Shown piece by piece: positions 6,097 through 8,275 of a stretch of 8,275 nucleotides of DNA. Numbering within the stretch: position 1 is the first letter of the stretch; each line of letters opens with the position of its first letter. The notes under the pieces were generated by a model. It ran no database searches, was not told the origin of the DNA, and saw nothing but the letters and a program-made list of their open reading frames with translations. Location: NCBI GenBank assembly GCA_937916485.1, contig CALFSV010000258.1, positions 1 to 8,275 of the forward strand. The letters run 5' to 3'. Position numbers and translations under genes: made by a program. Source of the DNA: an uncultured Paracoccaceae bacterium (GTDB lineage: Bacteria; Pseudomonadota; Alphaproteobacteria; Rhodobacterales; Rhodobacteraceae).

Positions 6097-6867
6097 ATGA
6101 AACTAAGAACAGGACTCATTATCATCGCCTGCCTTGCTCTTGCAGGGTGTGGCTCGTCTGCAGGAACGTGGGGCTGGTATGTCATCGACCCGCGCACAAC
6201 GTCGGGCTATAACAACATTGGTTTCTTGCTAAACGGGTTCGGCGCCACAATCGTGCTTTCGTTGATCGCTGCGTTTCTCTCAATGCTCATCGGATTGTTG
6301 GTTGTTTTGCCGGGGATGTCCGCGAACCGCTGGATTCGGCTGCCATCGCGTATTTACATCGAATTTGTCCGCGCGATTCCATTGTTACCGATGCTGTTCT
6401 GGGTGTTTTACGGGTTGCCGGTGGTACTGAAATCGATGGGTATCAACGTCAGCATCGACGCGTTCTGGGGAGCGGTCATCACGCTCGCCATTTCGGACTC
6501 TGCATTCACAGCGGAAATCTATCGCTCTGGTATCCAATCGATCAACAAGGGCCAGACAGAGGCGGCAAAGACGGTCGGGCTGAACTACCAGCAAACGATG
6601 CGCTATGTGATTTTGCCACAAGCGATTAAACGAATTCTGCCACCCTTGGCCAACCAATTTATCTACATCGTAAAAATGTCGGCCTTTGCCTCCGTTATCG
6701 GGATGCAGGAACTGACACGTCGTGCGAACGAGTTGGTGGTTACCGAATACCGCCCACTTGAAATCTACACGCTGCTGATCCTTGAATACCTCGTGCTTGT
6801 CCTTATCATCAGCTTCTTCGTGCGCTGGTTGGAACGCAAAATGGGATCTGACGAAAGTAAGGTCTAG
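6097..6867 (+). CDS. ABC importer permease, polar amino-acid type (HisM/GlnP-like), with lipobox N-terminus
   Basis: The inner-membrane channel subunit of the importer, 256 aa. I chose the ATG at 6097 because GGGG lies 7 bases upstream and the upstream extension in the same frame is just the end of the ATPase gene read out of frame. Hydrophobic segments follow at about 44-72, 93-112, 122-135, 188-202 and 222-243. The EAA loop that docks the ATPase runs from E155-A-A to L173-P174, and TEYRP is the usual late motif. The first 20 residues resemble a lipoprotein signal (hydrophobic stretch then L15-A-G-C18), before the GWGWYV segment seen in such permeases. Only one permease gene is present, so a homodimer is expected. 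The stop interlocks with that of the convergent creatininase-family gene in CTAG. Confidence 0.92.
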   Translation: MKLRTGLIIIACLALAGCGSSAGTWGWYVIDPRTTSGYNNIGFLLNGFGATIVLSLIAAFLSMLIGLLVVLPGMSANRWIRLPSRIYIEFVRAIPLLPMLFWVFYGLPVVLKSMGINVSIDAFWGAVITLAISDSAFTAEIYRSGIQSINKGQTEAAKTVGLNYQQTMRYVILPQAIKRILPPLANQFIYIVKMSAFASVIGMQELTRRANELVVTEYRPLEIYTLLILEYLVLVLIISFFVRWLERKMGSDESKV

Positions 6868-7589
6868 GCAACGAAAGACAGGTAATCGGCGGCGACCTCC
6901 CGCGCTGCAGATTGCAACAATTTCGTCCCGTGTTCTGGCCGCGCGAGCGCTGAGTGGGACCCAACACGACCATCAGGAAAGTCCCGTCGATGTGCATCAG
7001 GTTCCCCGTGTCTATCCCCAGCGTGACCAAGAATGTAGTCAGGCGACAGTTTGCGGGGCGGGGGCAGATCAGGGTCGGCAATGATGCGGTGCGTGGCTTG
7101 GGTGATCGACACCTCGGACGGGGTCGCGTGCATCCCTTCCCAGTCGCCATACCACTGCGCGCGCAAGGTGTTTACAGGTTCGAAATCCCACCAGCTGCGA
7201 AGACGCACGTCTACATCGACATTAGCCGCCGCCAGACGCAACGGCGCGAGGTTGGCGCCATGGCCGTTCAGAATGTAAATTCGGTCAAACCCGTGATGGG
7301 CCAAACCAAACAGAACCTGACTAGCCAATTCGGTGTACAGATCTGGTGTCAAAGAAACTGTTCCAGGGAAACTCATATTGAACGGGGCAGGGGCATAGGC
7401 CAATTCGGGGGCGGCAATGGCACTGCATTGTTTCGCCGCCCGCCAGGCAATTTCACGCGCGCAAATCACATCTGTTCCGATCAAGCCAAGGGGTCCGTGT
7501 TGTTCAATCGAGCCCGTTGGCAAGATCACTCCGCGCTGCGTCTCGAGATAGTGCTCGACTTCGAGCCATGTCATGTCTTCAAGTTTCAT
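6864..7589 (-). CDS. Creatininase-family metal-dependent amidohydrolase
   Basis: A 241-aa member of the creatininase family, whose enzymes open cyclic amides or cleave amide and formamide bonds with a two-metal site (creatininase, FAPy deformylase, MftE-type peptidases). The start at 7589 gives MKLEDMTWLEVE, the usual family opening. Probable metal ligands are E29 and H31 in SIEQHGP, D40 in GTD, H110 in NGHGANLAPL, and E159 in the HATPSEVS segment (family HAGxxETS). The segment after GTD-proximal SIEQHGP reads LGLI rather than the common HLPL. The frame stays open upstream to 7817, but that part is antisense to the neighbouring CMD gene and has no family sequence. The gene is divergent from that CMD gene, with 40 bases between starts. 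The substrate is unknown; a cyclic imidazolone-type amide would fit the hut context, but this is inference. Confidence 0.88.
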   Translation of the reverse strand: MKLEDMTWLEVEHYLETQRGVILPTGSIEQHGPLGLIGTDVICAREIAWRAAKQCSAIAAPELAYAPAPFNMSFPGTVSLTPDLYTELASQVLFGLAHHGFDRIYILNGHGANLAPLRLAAANVDVDVRLRSWWDFEPVNTLRAQWYGDWEGMHATPSEVSITQATHRIIADPDLPPPRKLSPDYILGHAGDRHGEPDAHRRDFPDGRVGSHSALARPEHGTKLLQSAAREVAADYLSFVA

Positions 7590-7629
7590 AACCGCTGTTT
7601 CCCCGCATCCAGATAGAGAAAGTGATACC
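7590..7629. promoter_or_regulatory. 40-bp divergent start region
   Basis: Only 40 bases separate the two divergent start codons. That is too little for two separate full promoters plus leaders, so at least one promoter should overlap the opposite coding sequence. I see no clear -35/-10 pair or palindrome here. Confidence 0.4.
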
Positions 7630-7968
7630 ATGAGTTGGACCAAATTCCTAAATGAAACTGTTGGCCGCATTGGCGCGTTGCAAAAAGAAACACCCGGCAT
7701 GTTCGCGGGCTTCAATGCGATGTCGCAGGTCGCCAAAAAGCAGGGCGCGCTGGATGAAAAGACAAAAGAACTGATCGCGCTTGGCATAGCAATATCGACG
7801 CGGTGTGACAGCTGCATCGGTTTTCATGTCAAATCGCTCGTGCGGTTGAAAACGACGCGCGAGGAATTGTGCGAAGCCTTGGAGATGATCGGATACATGG
7901 GGGGAGGACCTTCCATCGCCTATGGAGCCAAGGCGCTGGAGGCATATGACGAGTTTTCCGCCCACTAG
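7630..7968 (+). CDS. Carboxymuconolactone decarboxylase (CMD)/AhpD-like protein
   Basis: A 112-aa small helical protein of the CMD family. It has the AhpD-type redox pattern E47-x11-C59-x2-C62-x3-H66 (ELIALG ... RCDSCIGFH), which points to a thiol-disulfide/peroxidase-type member rather than a true carboxymuconolactone decarboxylase, which lacks the CxxC. Such proteins usually form trimers or hexamers. The start at 7630 begins with MSWTKF and is preceded by a weak purine-rich AGAGAAAG. An ATG at 7573 in the same frame would overlap the divergent creatininase gene and is less likely. The protein ends ...FSAH, with its TAG interlocked with the stop of the gene on the other strand in CTAG. Its role here may be redox protection or an unassigned catabolic step. 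Confidence 0.9.
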   Translation: MSWTKFLNETVGRIGALQKETPGMFAGFNAMSQVAKKQGALDEKTKELIALGIAISTRCDSCIGFHVKSLVRLKTTREELCEALEMIGYMGGGPSIAYGAKALEAYDEFSAH

Positions 7969-8275
7969 ACAAAGCGAATCGGTGCAAGTTCACTTGATTG
8001 CGACCGGAGAATGACAGTCAAAAAATTCTTGGTCGCCGAATAGATCACCATGTATCGGCCTGTCAGGTGCGCGTCCAAATGGATCGCCCAAGGGGCCATC
8101 AAAACGCCAAACTCGAAGGGAATTTTGAACGCACTGACTTTTTGGGCCCCTTTGGATCGCCGGTTCCAATAATCAGGTGGTCGCCGGCTTTCTCGTCCAA
8201 AGGCATAAGGTAGAGTGGCCTGTCGTGGACCTCTAGGGGCACTGTCAGACAAAACGAGGTTGAGACGGGCAGGGT
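7965..8275 (-). pseudogene. C-terminal end of an unrecognised gene, probably frameshifted
   Basis: From the right edge inward on the minus strand, one frame reads plausible protein (PLEVHDRPLYLMPLD, then HLIIGTGDPKGPKK) until a TGA at 8099-8101. A second frame continues with equally plausible protein (VSAFKIPFEFGVLMAPWAI, then HLDAHLTGRYMVIYS) to the TAG at 7965-7967. Read upstream of the crossover, the second frame is rich in Arg and Pro with rare codons such as CGA, AGA and CTA, and looks non-coding. The shift probably lies at the run of five A (minus strand) at 8139-8143; one missing A would join the frames into about 103 residues. The 5' part is beyond the window. The stop interlocks with the CMD stop in CTAG. 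I do not recognise the family. A sequencing error rather than a real mutation is possible, and the simple reading is a 95-aa hypothetical gene at 7965-8252. Confidence 0.5.

Noticed and set aside
7590..7817. Longer creatininase-family protein starting at 7817
   Set aside because: The extra 76 residues are antisense to the CMD gene, lack family similarity, and would make the two genes overlap over most of the CMD.
8135..8150. Programmed -1 frameshifting at CCC-AAA-AAG in the right-edge gene
   Set aside because: The site reads C-AAA-AAG in the zero frame, not the efficient A-AAA-AAG heptamer, and I see no clear downstream stimulatory structure. A mutation or sequencing error is simpler.
1..8275. 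Insertion sequences, CRISPR arrays, tRNA/rRNA genes, prophage or attachment sites
   Set aside because: I saw no transposase, regular repeat-spacer pattern, RNA gene sequence or terminal repeats. Coding genes with ordinary codon use fill nearly all of the window.

Overview
The window looks like a piece of a marine alphaproteobacterial chromosome, most likely Rhodobacterales (Roseobacter-type). This is inferred from moderate GC, protein style and tight gene packing; there is no rRNA or other marker gene to prove it. There are eight protein genes, one probably broken gene fragment at the right edge, and no tRNA, rRNA, CRISPR array, insertion sequence or phage gene that I can see.

Layout. (1) 2-913, plus strand: the C-terminal half of urocanate hydratase (hutU), cut by the left edge. 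(2) 914-1017: a short gap with an inverted repeat, a GC-rich hairpin and a perfect Shine-Dalgarno. (3) 1018-2046, plus: a VanA-like Rieske non-heme iron oxygenase. (4) 2043-3065 and 3082-4287, minus: an ACMSD-like amidohydrolase downstream of an FAD-dependent ferredoxin reductase, 16 bp apart and probably one transcript. (5) A bidirectional terminator, then 4449-5225, minus: a family-3 periplasmic solute-binding protein. (6) A 117-bp divergent control region, then 5343-6086 and 6097-6867, plus: the ATPase and single permease of the same polar amino-acid-type ABC importer. (7) 6864-7589, minus: a creatininase-family amidohydrolase, divergent from (8) 7630-7968, plus: a carboxymuconolactone decarboxylase/AhpD-type protein. 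(9) 7965-8275, minus: an unrecognised gene end that is readable only across a frameshift.

Working together. The set reads as uptake and catabolism of one small nitrogenous compound: an importer, an NADH-linked oxygenase system (reductase plus Rieske oxygenase, but no ferredoxin in view), three accessory enzymes, and the histidine-degradation enzyme urocanase next door. A reasonable hypothesis is oxidative demethylation or ring processing of a histidine- or imidazole-related compound that then enters the hut pathway. The substrate cannot be read from the sequence.

The most striking structural signal is that all three convergent gene pairs end in the same way. Their stop codons interlock in a 4-bp palindrome (TTAA at 2043, CTAG at 6864, CTAG at 7965), leaving no intergenic space. 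Other oddities are an Asn where the amidohydrolase family usually has a catalytic His, an Asn where amino-acid binding proteins usually have the amine-binding Asp, and a lipoprotein-type signal at the N-terminus of the permease.
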